Of a DNA stretch of 64,000 nucleotides, positions 35,488 through 42,781 are shown piece after piece. The notes beneath the pieces were generated by a model that saw nothing but the letters and a program-made list of their open reading frames with translations, did not search any database and was not told the origin of the DNA. The DNA is from Bradyrhizobium sp. S69. Lineage in GTDB: Bacteria > Pseudomonadota > Alphaproteobacteria > Rhizobiales > Xanthobacteraceae. The position numbers and the translations under genes were made by a program. How positions within the stretch are numbered: position 1 is the first letter of the stretch; every line of letters begins with the position of its first letter. Location of the stretch: NCBI RefSeq assembly GCF_009766005.1, contig NZ_LMUK01000038.1, positions 87,910-151,909 on the forward strand, given 5' to 3'.

Positions 35488-35976
35488 ATGACCCGAATTG
35501 GATACGCCAGCGGCGCCTTCGATCTCTTTCATGTCGGTCACTTGAACATTTTGAGGGCAGCCAAAAGCCGGTGCGATTTCCTGATAGCGGGCGTCGTCGC
35601 CGACGACGTGCTCTGGATCCACAAAGGCGTGATACCCGTTGTTCCTTTGGCTGAGCGACTGGAGATTGTCCGAAACGTCCGCTTTGTGGACCAAGCCGTA
35701 CCTGCTTTCGTGAACGACAAGTTGTCGATCTGGCATGATCTGAGATTCGACGTATTCTTCAAGGGCGACGATTGGCGCGGTACCGAAAAGGGAGATCGCC
35801 TTGAGCGTGAGTTCGCCGCCGTGGGAGTTGAGGTCGTCTATTTCCCATACACCAGATCGACTTCCAGCACCGCGCTGCGCAAAACCCTCGCCAACATCGA
35901 CCGCATCGCCGCGGTGAACTTATTGCACTGCGGACGCTCCGGAGGCGCTGTCGTCGGCTGCGGCGAGGCCGCCTAA
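35488..35976 (+). CDS. Cytidylyltransferase (glycerol-3-phosphate cytidylyltransferase-like)
   Basis: The 162-residue enzyme is a nucleotidyltransferase with the HxGH motif in GAFDLFHVGHLNILRAAK, the VVADDVLWIHKG and RFVDQAVPAF segments, the FKGDDWRGTEKGDRLEREF signature, and a C-terminal TRSTSSTALRK in place of the classical RTxGISTT. It should make a CDP-linked alcohol from CTP and a phosphorylated polyol. GGAGAA precedes the ATG. It lies just upstream of ada with an Ada-box-like site, and a CDP-alcohol phosphatidyltransferase-like gene is 2.6 kb away, suggesting a membrane-lipid step in the alkylation response. Confidence 0.85.
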   Translation: MTRIGYASGAFDLFHVGHLNILRAAKSRCDFLIAGVVADDVLWIHKGVIPVVPLAERLEIVRNVRFVDQAVPAFVNDKLSIWHDLRFDVFFKGDDWRGTEKGDRLEREFAAVGVEVVYFPYTRSTSSTALRKTLANIDRIAAVNLLHCGRSGGAVVGCGEAA

Positions 35977-36095
35977 CGGGGTCTGGATTGTCGCGGCGAC
36001 CCGGAAAACGGGTGGTTTCTGCCGCCCAGGAGAGCGAGAACTCCAGCACTCAAGGCCTTACGGGGTCTCGGACGGTCCGCCCGCCCACAATCTTG

Positions 36096-36119
36096 GATTC
36101 GAAAGCAAGACCCGGAGTG
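36096..36119 (+). promoter_or_regulatory. Ada-box-like site before ada
   Basis: GAT-TCGAAA-GCAA-GACCCGGAGTG, with GCAA at 36105-36108, ends 68 bases before the ada start. E. coli Ada binds an A box (AAT) and B box (GCAA) six bases apart, the same geometry. Confidence 0.65.
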
Positions 36120-36176
36120 TCCAGAAGGCGTCCCGGCGGCATCTTCACACGAACGATCCATACGAAGGCGAACGCC

Positions 36177-37277
36177 ATGATGACCACCGTTGACGTTAGA
36201 AACAGCAATCCCGCACAGTCCGTCGCGGACGATCCGCGCTGGGCAAGTGTAGTGGCGCGCGACCGGACCGCCGACGGTAAATTTTGGTATTCCGTCGTCA
36301 CCACGGGAATCTATTGTCGTCCGTCCTGCCCCTCCCGGGTGGCCAATCCCAAAAACGTCCAAATTCACGACACGCTCAAAGCCGCGAAAGCGACCGGCTT
36401 CCGGCCGTGCAAGCGCTGCAATCCGGAAGGCCCGTCGGTTGATTCCGACAACGCTGCGATCGTAGCGAAGGCCTGCGGGCTCATCGATCGGGCCGAGGAG
36501 GAGCCGTCCCTCACCGACCTTGCAAAAGCGGTCGGTCTGAGTCCGGGCTACTTCCATCGTGTCTTCAAATCGGTCACGGGGGTTACGCCCAAGGACTACG
36601 CTGGCGCGCGACGGGCGACGCGCGTACGGGCCGGCTTGGGCAACGGCAGTAGCGTGACCGAAGCGATGTACGACGCCGGTTTCAATTCAAGCGGCCGATT
36701 TTACGAGAAATCCAACGAGATACTTGGGATGACGCCGTCACAGTATCGTTCCGGCGGCGTTGATGAAGAAATAAGATTCGCCGTGGGAGAATCCTCGCTC
36801 GGCGCGATATTGGTTGCTTCAAGCAAGAAGGGGGTTGCGTCGATCTTGATCGGAGACGATCCGAACGAGCTGGTCGAGGATCTTCAGGACCGTTTCCCGA
36901 AGGCGCACCTGGTCGGGGGCGACAAGGACTACGAGTCGCTCGTCGCCCGGGTAGTCGGATTTGTAGAGGCGCCGGGTCTCGGACTCGATCTTCCGCTCGA
37001 CGTCCGCGGCACCGCGTTCCAGCAGAGGGTCTGGCACGCTCTGCGGGAGATACCGGTCGGACAGACGGTCTCGTACGCCGTAATTGCGCGAAAGATCGGT
37101 TCGCCCAAGGCCGTTCGCGCGGTGGCTGGCGCTTGTGCGGCAAACAATCTTGCCGTGGCGATCCCATGCCATCGGGTGGTGCGGAATGACGGCGCCCTCT
37201 CGGGCTACGCGTGGGGCGTCGAACGCAAGCGCGCCCTGATCGACCGCGAGGCGCAGTCCGCGGCAGCCGGTGCGTGA
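36177..37277 (+). CDS. ada: Bifunctional Ada: methyl-phosphotriester and O6-methylguanine DNA methyltransferase / transcriptional activator
   Basis: The 366-residue protein has the complete Ada layout. The zinc/methyl-acceptor domain has Cys47, Cys51, Cys78 and Cys81 (TTGIYCRPSC; FRPCKRC). An AraC helix-turn-helix follows (LTDLAKAVGLSPGYFHRVFK, about 112-200). The O6-alkylguanine transferase domain has acceptor Cys331 in IPCHRVV. Methylation of Cys47 (E. coli Cys38) by phosphotriesters converts Ada to an activator that binds Ada boxes. ATG 36177 is followed at once by a second ATG. The frame upstream overlaps the regulatory site and is not used. It is the probable regulator of this island. 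Confidence 0.95.
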   Translation: MMTTVDVRNSNPAQSVADDPRWASVVARDRTADGKFWYSVVTTGIYCRPSCPSRVANPKNVQIHDTLKAAKATGFRPCKRCNPEGPSVDSDNAAIVAKACGLIDRAEEEPSLTDLAKAVGLSPGYFHRVFKSVTGVTPKDYAGARRATRVRAGLGNGSSVTEAMYDAGFNSSGRFYEKSNEILGMTPSQYRSGGVDEEIRFAVGESSLGAILVASSKKGVASILIGDDPNELVEDLQDRFPKAHLVGGDKDYESLVARVVGFVEAPGLGLDLPLDVRGTAFQQRVWHALREIPVGQTVSYAVIARKIGSPKAVRAVAGACAANNLAVAIPCHRVVRNDGALSGYAWGVERKRALIDREAQSAAAGA

Positions 37278-37538
37278 CAACGCCGAGTGCCGCCGTGATC
37301 TTGCCGACGTGGGATGAGTTTTACCGAGCCGTGCGCCGGTCCGTGCTCGGCCGCTGATTCCGGGACCCAACTCTGTGGGTCTGCGTTGGTATCCTCGTCG
37401 TCCGTGGGTGCAACAGCGGATGCGAACTCCAAATCCCGTGTGTCGAAAGCGACCGTAAGCCTGCTTCGCGAAATGCATGCTCCCGAAGCGGCCTGACTAC
37501 GAATCTGCCTCAATAGAAAAAGTAGCAGCCGGAGACCG

Positions 37539-37563
37539 AGTTCAAAAGCAAGAATCGGAGTTC
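37539..37563 (+). promoter_or_regulatory. Ada-box-like site before the secreted protein gene
   Basis: AGT-TCAAAA-GCAA-GAATCGGAGTT with GCAA at 37548-37551. It is 141 bases before the chosen start at 37693, twice the spacing seen for ada and alkB. The gap 37278-37692 shows no other element; a small open frame at 37314-37496 lacks support. Confidence 0.5.
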
Positions 37564-37692
37564 CCGCTTTTTGAGGAACGCTACGTTGCGGACGGCGCCA
37601 CTGAGGACTGTTTGTCGATCTTGCCACCGCGACGCCAGATTTCCACGATCGGAGATCACCGTGGGCGACTGTTCAATCAGGCAGGGAACTTT

Positions 37693-38247
37693 ATGCTGGG
37701 CTTTGTCCGTTTCGCAATCCTCGCCGCAATCATTGTCCGCGCGTCGGCAGCGGGCGCCTTGGAGGATGGGAACGTGCTTTCAAAAATGCCCAATGGATAC
37801 AAAGTCGGCTTTGAAGAAGCGAGCGACATGGGCTCAATCCTCGAACTGGTGCCTGAGGGAGAGACAGTCACACAATGGACGGAGATGTTGACCGTGCAGA
37901 TCCTGCGCAACAAGCATGGGCTGACCCTGTCGGAATATCGCAAGGGTGTCGAGAAGATCTGGGCCCTCATTTGTCCGGGCAGTTCGTCTGAGACTGTCGA
38001 ACAGGGATTCGAACAACTCCACCCCACGCTCACCTGGTCCCAAACATGTCCTCTCAACAGGAAGACCGGAAAGCCGGAGATGACCTGGTTCAAGGTCATG
38101 ATACGCAATGGCAATTTTGTTGTCGTTCAGAAGGCCTACAGATTCAAACCCTCGATCGAAGAGATCGCCCACTGGAACGAGTTTCTCAGAGAAACTGAAA
38201 TATGCGATCCGGGGTCGACAGCGCAAGCCTGCAAACCGGGACGGTGA
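37693..38247 (+). CDS. Secreted protein of unknown function in the alkylation island
   Basis: The 184-residue product begins with a clear Sec signal (MLGFVRFAILAAIIVRASAAGA) and then has a soluble domain with several Cys (ALICPGSSSE, WSQTCPLNRKTG, TEICDPGSTAQACK) and a beta-rich central part (TWFKVMIRNGNFVVVQKAYR). I do not recognise the family. The start is the ATG at the signal peptide with GCAGGGAA upstream; the open frame continues 216 bases further upstream. An Ada-box-like site precedes it, so expression under methylation stress is likely. Confidence 0.7.
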   Translation: MLGFVRFAILAAIIVRASAAGALEDGNVLSKMPNGYKVGFEEASDMGSILELVPEGETVTQWTEMLTVQILRNKHGLTLSEYRKGVEKIWALICPGSSSETVEQGFEQLHPTLTWSQTCPLNRKTGKPEMTWFKVMIRNGNFVVVQKAYRFKPSIEEIAHWNEFLRETEICDPGSTAQACKPGR

Positions 38248-38369
38248 CGTCACGAAGGTTCGCGGACTGGCCAGAATAGTTGGAGAGGTAACTAGGATTG
38301 CCGAAGGTCTTGACCTCCGATCTTGCCGATGGAGCGAATGGACAAGCGGCCAAGTTCGCCCAGAACTCG

Positions 38370-38490
38370 CGCTGCTGGGACGCCATCGTTCAGCGCGGTC
38401 GGAGCGCTCTACCATTCCGTATTGACGACTGGCATCTATCACCGGCCGGTTGTGTTGCGCGTTTGCCACGGCGAGTGAATGTCAGTTAGT
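38370..38490 (+). pseudogene. Relic of an Ada N-terminal domain
   Basis: WDAIVQRGRSAL, then in another frame YHSVLTTGIYHRP, then in the first frame GCVARLPRRVNVS reconstruct the start of an Ada methyl-acceptor domain (compare TTGIYCRPSC in the intact gene). The Cys of TGIYC is His here and frames change twice. It lies in the 315-base gap before the phosphatidyltransferase-like gene and is not functional. Confidence 0.65.
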
Positions 38491-38563
38491 TCGTCAGGTT
38501 CGAGAACCTTCAACTCAACAATACGATCTCAGCACCGCAGGAGATCTGTCAAGGAACTTTGAG

Positions 38564-39250
38564 ATGCGACACGAACGCCTGCGACCACTCTCATCGGCGT
38601 CATTGAACGCGTCGTACGGCCTCGATCTGTCTCTGACGTCGTTGTCGTCACTCAAGCCCCGTTTTCAGCGCAATCTTCGACCGCTCACAGGATTCTTGGC
38701 CCGCGCAGGCGTCACGGCCAACCAAGTAACGATTTTTGCGCTGTGCGGATCGCTTGGAGTGGGCCTAACGTTGATCATGGGCGCCGGTCTACCGGTGTTG
38801 TTTGGGTTGCTGCCCGTATGGTTGGCGATCCGGATGGCACTCAGCACCATCGACGGGATACTCGCACAGGAGCACGGGCAAAAGAGCAGGCTGGGCGCAT
38901 TCTTGAACGAAGCGGGCGACATCGTATCCGAGACGTCGCTTTACGCCCCGTTTGCGTTCGTCAAACCGTTCGGCCCGGACTGGACTACCACTATTGTCAT
39001 TCTCCTTGTGGCGTCAGAGTTTGCCGGCTTAGCGGGGCCGCTGCTTGGCGGAACGCGCCGTTGCGACGGACCGTTCGGCAAGAGCGACAGGGCGATCGCG
39101 TTCGGACTCGTCGGTGCCTGGATTGCCGCCGTGGGAACGCTCCCGGCGGAAGCGAAATATCTTTTTCCAGTCTTTGCCCTCCTGCTTGCCGTAACGATCG
39201 CAATGCGACTGTGTTACGCGCTCGCGGAAGGTGCAGTCAGGCCTGCGTGA
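38564..39250 (+). CDS. CDP-alcohol phosphatidyltransferase-like membrane protein with altered active site
   Basis: The 228-residue protein has about six hydrophobic segments and the CDP-alcohol phosphotransferase region STIDGILAQEHGQKSRLGAF and LNEAGDIVSE. The family motif is D-x2-D-G-x2-A-R-x8-G-x3-D-x3-D. Here the first Asp is Ser, Arg is Gln and the third Asp is Asn. It may be inactive or use another chemistry. AAGGA lies upstream of the ATG. Together with the cytidylyltransferase at 35.5 kb it could form a CDP-alcohol route to a phospholipid. No Ada box lies directly before it. Confidence 0.75.
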   Translation: MRHERLRPLSSASLNASYGLDLSLTSLSSLKPRFQRNLRPLTGFLARAGVTANQVTIFALCGSLGVGLTLIMGAGLPVLFGLLPVWLAIRMALSTIDGILAQEHGQKSRLGAFLNEAGDIVSETSLYAPFAFVKPFGPDWTTTIVILLVASEFAGLAGPLLGGTRRCDGPFGKSDRAIAFGLVGAWIAAVGTLPAEAKYLFPVFALLLAVTIAMRLCYALAEGAVRPA

Positions 39251-39275
39251 AGAGAGTGAAGAAGTCGCGGTCGGA

Positions 39276-39920
39276 TTACGGCTCGAGCGGTCTGCCACGT
39301 TCGCGCGGTACGCGCCAAAGGTACCAGGATGCGACAGTCCTGTGCGGCGCGAACGCTTTACCAAGCTCTCGCAGCTCTTTCGGCTTAGGCGCGTCTGAAA
39401 GCGATTTAAGGGCGCGATAGCCCTCGCGAATGCCGAAATCGTCGACTGGTAGGATGTCCATGCGCTCCAACGAGTACATAAGGAGCATTTCGACGGTCCA
39501 GCGTCCGATCCCCTTGATGGAGACGATGCGCTCAATCACTTCCTCATCATCCATTTTCACGGCAACCTTGCGCGTCGGGACCAGCCCGGACAGCGCCCCT
39601 TCGGAAATCGCCTTTATCGTCGCGATCTTGGTGCCGGAAAAGCCGCAGGCGCGTAGCGCGTCGAACTCGGCGTCGATGATGTCTCCTGGTGTAGGAAACA
39701 GCCGTTCCGGATAAAGGGACTTCAGGCGGCCGATGATAGCGTCACCCGCCTTCGCAGTAAGCTGCTGGTATGCGATCGCGCGGACGAGCGCCTCGTAAGG
39801 TTCACGTGCCGCTTTTGGATCGTGAAGGCACGGCCCTACAAGGTCGATGAGCTTTTTCCAATCGCTGCCTGCGTTCTTCAAGAAGTCCACGGAGGCACGG
39901 TAGCGGGCAGGGGTGCGCAT
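39276..39920 (-). CDS. DNA-3-methyladenine glycosylase II family (AlkA-like)
   Basis: The 214-residue enzyme removes alkylated bases. It has the HhH-GPD motif IKGIGRWTVEMLLMYSLERM followed by LPVDDFGIREGYRAL with catalytic Asp160/161, and an N-terminal helical part with YEALVRAIAYQQLTAKAGDA. It is shorter than E. coli AlkA, lacking the N-terminal beta domain, like the Mag1/AlkA2 group. It is divergent from alkB; the Ada-box-like site at 40031-40060 lies between the two. Confidence 0.92.
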   Translation of the reverse strand: MRTPARYRASVDFLKNAGSDWKKLIDLVGPCLHDPKAAREPYEALVRAIAYQQLTAKAGDAIIGRLKSLYPERLFPTPGDIIDAEFDALRACGFSGTKIATIKAISEGALSGLVPTRKVAVKMDDEEVIERIVSIKGIGRWTVEMLLMYSLERMDILPVDDFGIREGYRALKSLSDAPKPKELRELGKAFAPHRTVASWYLWRVPRERGRPLEP

Positions 39921-40030
39921 AATTTGATACCGACTTTGAAAATATCAACAGTGGGGGAGCCGTAACGCGCAGCATCGCGCCGCTCTCTTCTTACGGAAAT
40001 ACGACGTAGGGCGGCCAAGAATCCAGCCCT

Positions 40031-40060
40031 GAATTTGAAAGCAAGAGCCGGAGTGCGGGG
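40031..40060. promoter_or_regulatory. Ada-box-like site between alkA-like and alkB genes
   Basis: AAT-TTGAAA-GCAA followed by GAGCCGGAGTGCGGGG, the best match to the motif. GCAA at 40041-40044 ends 66 bases before the alkB start. It lies about 110 bases from the divergent alkA-like start. Confidence 0.7.
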
Positions 40061-40110
40061 ACGAAGGCATTTTACTAATAAGCGGAAGGCAATAATCCGA
40101 GGCGCGATCC

Positions 40111-40764
40111 ATGATCACCGATCTATTTGACGACCGCAGTCCACAGCAGCAGAGTCTGGAGCGGATGGGCGACGGGGCTTTCCTGTTGCGCGGCCTTGCG
40201 ATCCCGTTCGAAAGCGATTTGTTGCGAGATCTGGCGAATGTCGTCGCCGAGGCTCCGTTTCGGCATATGATTACGCCGGGCGGGTTTACGATGTCGGTCG
40301 CCATGACGAACTGCGGCGAAGCCGGATGGATAACGGATAGAACCGGATATAGGTACGACCGCATCGACCCGGACAGCGGGAGGCCTTGGCCGGCGATGCC
40401 GGCGTCCTTCCAGATGGTGGCTTTGCATGCGTCGGCCGAGGCGGGCTATCCGGACTTTGTTCCGGACGCCTGCCTCGTGAACCGATACGAACCGGGCGCG
40501 CGGCTGTCCTTGCACCAGGACCGGAACGAAAGAGATTTCGCCAATCCGATCGTCTCCGTATCCCTCGGCCTGCCCGCCATATTTCAATTCGGCGGCCCGG
40601 GCCGCGCGGATCCCGTCAAGAGGTATCCTCTCCGTCACGGCGACGTCGCCGTTTGGGGCGGTCCATCGCGCCTCTATTTTCATGGCGTGCCGGCCCTTAA
40701 GGATGGCGATCATCCCGTGCTGGGCGCGACCCGAATCAATCTAACTTTTCGCGGTGCGCTTTGA
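40111..40764 (+). CDS. alkB: Alpha-ketoglutarate-dependent DNA repair dioxygenase AlkB
   Basis: This 217-residue Fe(II)/2-oxoglutarate enzyme removes methyl groups from N1-methyladenine and N3-methylcytosine. Iron ligands are His135 and Asp137 in SLHQDRNE and His191 in YFHGVPAL; the 2OG-binding Arg residues are in RINLTFR. GFTMSVAMTNCGEAGWITDR and VNRYEPGARLSLHQD are typical of true AlkB. GAGG precedes the ATG. Spacing to the Ada-box-like site matches ada and ogt. Confidence 0.95.
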   Translation: MITDLFDDRSPQQQSLERMGDGAFLLRGLAIPFESDLLRDLANVVAEAPFRHMITPGGFTMSVAMTNCGEAGWITDRTGYRYDRIDPDSGRPWPAMPASFQMVALHASAEAGYPDFVPDACLVNRYEPGARLSLHQDRNERDFANPIVSVSLGLPAIFQFGGPGRADPVKRYPLRHGDVAVWGGPSRLYFHGVPALKDGDHPVLGATRINLTFRGAL

Positions 40765-40802
40765 GGCGCCCGGGGTTATCAACGAGTTCACCCGAACGTT
40801 GC

Positions 40803-40830
40803 CAATTCGAAAGCAGAAATCGGAGTGCGG
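40803..40830 (+). promoter_or_regulatory. Ada-box-like site before a small unknown gene
   Basis: AAT-TCGAAA-GCAG-AAATCGGAGTGCGG, with the last base of the B box changed (GCAG). It is 142 bases before the small gene at 40959, nearly the same long spacing as for the secreted-protein gene. Confidence 0.5.
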
Positions 40831-40958
40831 CCTCGCCGATGGGTGTGATGGGGTATGGAATCGTGTCGTGCGATCGGTCCCGTCCGGGAGCGGCTCCTGC
40901 CGCCGGAACTCAGTATGCCTCGGCTATGCGCGGCGGTAAGTCACGGAGGTTCGAAGTC

Positions 40959-41213
40959 ATGTCCAGAGAGGCCGACCCGTCGGGGGGCAGGAAAACCTGG
41001 GAAATCGGGTCATACGAAGACTTCGCCGACGCGGTGAAGTCGCCGCTGGGGGCCGCCGACCCCGCAAAGGAATATGTCATGTCGTGTCTACCGTATCTAG
41101 TGCGAGAAGGCATTGCCGAGTGGGATATGCTCGGAAACGGGGAAATAGAGCTGCGCTTCCGGACGGGCGAGACGTTCCTGCTCGGAAAAGACGTCGTGAC
41201 GCGGACTGCCTGA
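40959..41213 (+). CDS. Small conserved-looking protein of unknown function
   Basis: The 84-residue product (MSREADPSGGRKTWEIGSYE, then LPYLVREGIAEWDMLGNGEI and ELRFRTGETFLLGKDVVTR) is compact and charged, without signal or membrane segment. GGAGGT lies eight bases before the ATG. I do not recognise the family. Its position between alkB and ogt with an Ada-box-like site upstream suggests co-expression in the alkylation response. Confidence 0.65.
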   Translation: MSREADPSGGRKTWEIGSYEDFADAVKSPLGAADPAKEYVMSCLPYLVREGIAEWDMLGNGEIELRFRTGETFLLGKDVVTRTA

Positions 41214-41242
41214 AGCAGCCGCGCAGAATCCCAGGATAGCTT

Positions 41243-41268
41243 CAATTTCAAAGCAAGGACCGGAGTGA
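41243..41268 (+). promoter_or_regulatory. Ada-box-like site before ogt
   Basis: AAT-TTCAAA-GCAA-GGACCGGAGTGAG. GCAA at 41253-41256 ends 66 bases before the ogt start codon, the same spacing as for alkB. Confidence 0.68.
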
Positions 41269-41322
41269 GAGGGCGGCGCCAGCGTCATAAGGTCATGATC
41301 GGAAAATCGAAGGAGCGAGAAC

Positions 41323-41898
41323 ATGACCTTATCAACGGAGAATTATTCAACCCGGGAAGACGCTAGGCCGGCCAGCCGAAAGCAGCCGAGGAACGCCGTC
41401 ACGGAAGTCCATTTCGCCGCGGGTCAAGGACCACTCGGATCGGTCCTCGTCGCACGGACCGAGGCGGGCGTCTGCGCCATCCTGCTAGGTGATCACCCGC
41501 GCGAATTGGCGCTCGACCTCCAGGCCCGCATGCCCCAAGCCCGACTGACCGGTGCCGACGCGCTATGCGACGACTACGTTTCGCGCGTGATCGAATTCAT
41601 TGAGGTTCCGCGGAACGGATTGGACCTTCCGCTCGACGTGCAAGGAACGCCGTTTCAAAAGCGGGTCTGGAGGACGCTGCAGTCCGTTCCGGCCGGCGTA
41701 ACGGTCACCTATTCGGAGCTCGCGCGGCGGCTCGACGCCCCGGACTCCGCCCGAGCCGTCGCCCGCGCATGCGCCACAAATCCGCTCGCTCTCGCGATTC
41801 CATGCCATCGGGTCGTCGGAAAGAACGGGTCCCTGACCGGTTATCGTTGGGGCGTGGATCGTAAACGCGCATTGCTCGCAAAGGAGGCCCACTCATGA
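41323..41898 (+). CDS. ogt: Methylated-DNA--[protein]-cysteine S-methyltransferase
   Basis: The 191-residue protein transfers the methyl group of O6-methylguanine to its own Cys161 in IPCHRVVGKNG. The HTH-like AGVTVTYSELARRLDAPDSA and RAVARACATNPLALAIPCHR are diagnostic. AGGAGCGAGA precedes the ATG. The first 35 residues are a non-conserved extension. Its stop overlaps the next gene as ATGA, tying the repair protein to a 2OG-Fe(II) oxygenase in one transcript under an Ada-box-like site. Confidence 0.94.
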   Translation: MTLSTENYSTREDARPASRKQPRNAVTEVHFAAGQGPLGSVLVARTEAGVCAILLGDHPRELALDLQARMPQARLTGADALCDDYVSRVIEFIEVPRNGLDLPLDVQGTPFQKRVWRTLQSVPAGVTVTYSELARRLDAPDSARAVARACATNPLALAIPCHRVVGKNGSLTGYRWGVDRKRALLAKEAHS

Positions 41899-42644
41899 AC
41901 GCCCCATTGAAAAGGATCCCGGCCGTCCCCGGGGCCAAATCGGCGGAAAGTCGCGTCGCCGCCTACGATTGGGGGACTCTTTCCTCCCAATTAAGCGGAT
42001 ATGGGAACGCCGTGATTGAGGGATTGCTCACGCCGGACGAATGTCGGCTGATCGCATCGCTCTATCCGCACGAAGAGCACTTCCGAAGCCATATCCATAT
42101 GGCCCGGCATGGTTTCGGCAAGGGCGAGTACCGCTATTTCAAGTATCCGCTTCCCGATTTGCTGGGAGACTTGCGGCAGGCCCTGTATCCGCGCCTCGCC
42201 GTCGTCGCCAACGAGTGGAATGAACGGATGGGCGTCGATCAGCAATATCCTGATCGGCATGCCGATTTCCTAAAGCAGTGTCACGACGCGGGTCAGACGC
42301 GGCCGACGCCTTTGTTGCTGCAGTACGTTCCCGGCGATTTCAATTGCCTCCACCAGGACCTTTATGGAGACCTCGCGTTTCCCCTTCAGGTCGCCATCCT
42401 ACTGTCCGAACCCGGTGAAGACTTCACGGGTGGAGAATTCGTCCTGACCGAGCAGCGTCCGCGGATGCAAAGCCGGGCCGAGGTGGTGCCGCTCAAACAG
42501 GGCGACGCCGTCGCCTTCGCCGTCCACAACCGGCCGGTGCAGGGGACCAAGGGCAACTATCGCGTCAACCTGCGCCACGGCGTCAGCCGGCTTCGCTCGG
42601 GACAGCGACACACGGTGGGAATTATTTTCCACGACGCCAAGTAA
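41895..42644 (+). CDS. 2OG-Fe(II) oxygenase coupled to ogt
   Basis: The 249-residue enzyme has the double-stranded beta-helix iron site: His-x-Asp in NCLHQDLYGD, and the C-terminal VNLRHGVSRLRSGQRHTVGI with the distal His and 2OG-binding Arg. It is distinct from AlkB and resembles prolyl-hydroxylase-like oxygenases found beside ogt/ada genes. By neighbourhood it may repair alkylated DNA or another damaged molecule. Translation is coupled to ogt by a 4-base overlap. Confidence 0.85.
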   Translation: MNAPLKRIPAVPGAKSAESRVAAYDWGTLSSQLSGYGNAVIEGLLTPDECRLIASLYPHEEHFRSHIHMARHGFGKGEYRYFKYPLPDLLGDLRQALYPRLAVVANEWNERMGVDQQYPDRHADFLKQCHDAGQTRPTPLLLQYVPGDFNCLHQDLYGDLAFPLQVAILLSEPGEDFTGGEFVLTEQRPRMQSRAEVVPLKQGDAVAFAVHNRPVQGTKGNYRVNLRHGVSRLRSGQRHTVGIIFHDAK

Positions 42645-42750
42645 GGCAGCGAAACTCGATGGCATCAACGCCTGCGGGTGGCCGCCGGCGGTCGATGAGC
42701 GTGGCGCAGGACGGGTTCCGATTCACAGGGCTGGATGTCCTGCTGAGGCC

Positions 42751-42770
42751 GTGAAAGCGAAATACGAGTG
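42751..42770 (+). promoter_or_regulatory. Weak Ada-box-like site before the second O6-methylguanine transferase
   Basis: GTGAAAGCGAAATACGAGTG resembles the GAAAGCA...CGGAGTG pattern with mismatches and lies only 11 bases before the ATG, much closer than the others. It may be chance or a relic. Confidence 0.25.
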
Positions 42771-42781
42771 GAGAGGGACGG

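Noticed and set aside
37314..37496. 60-codon plus-strand frame between ada and the secreted-protein gene
   Set aside because: No ribosome site and a Ser/Ala/Cys-rich low-complexity product; not enough to call a gene.
37995..38020. GGGATTCGAAC-like string that recalls a tRNA T-loop
   Set aside because: It lies inside a coding sequence and no acceptor or anticodon stem can be formed around it.
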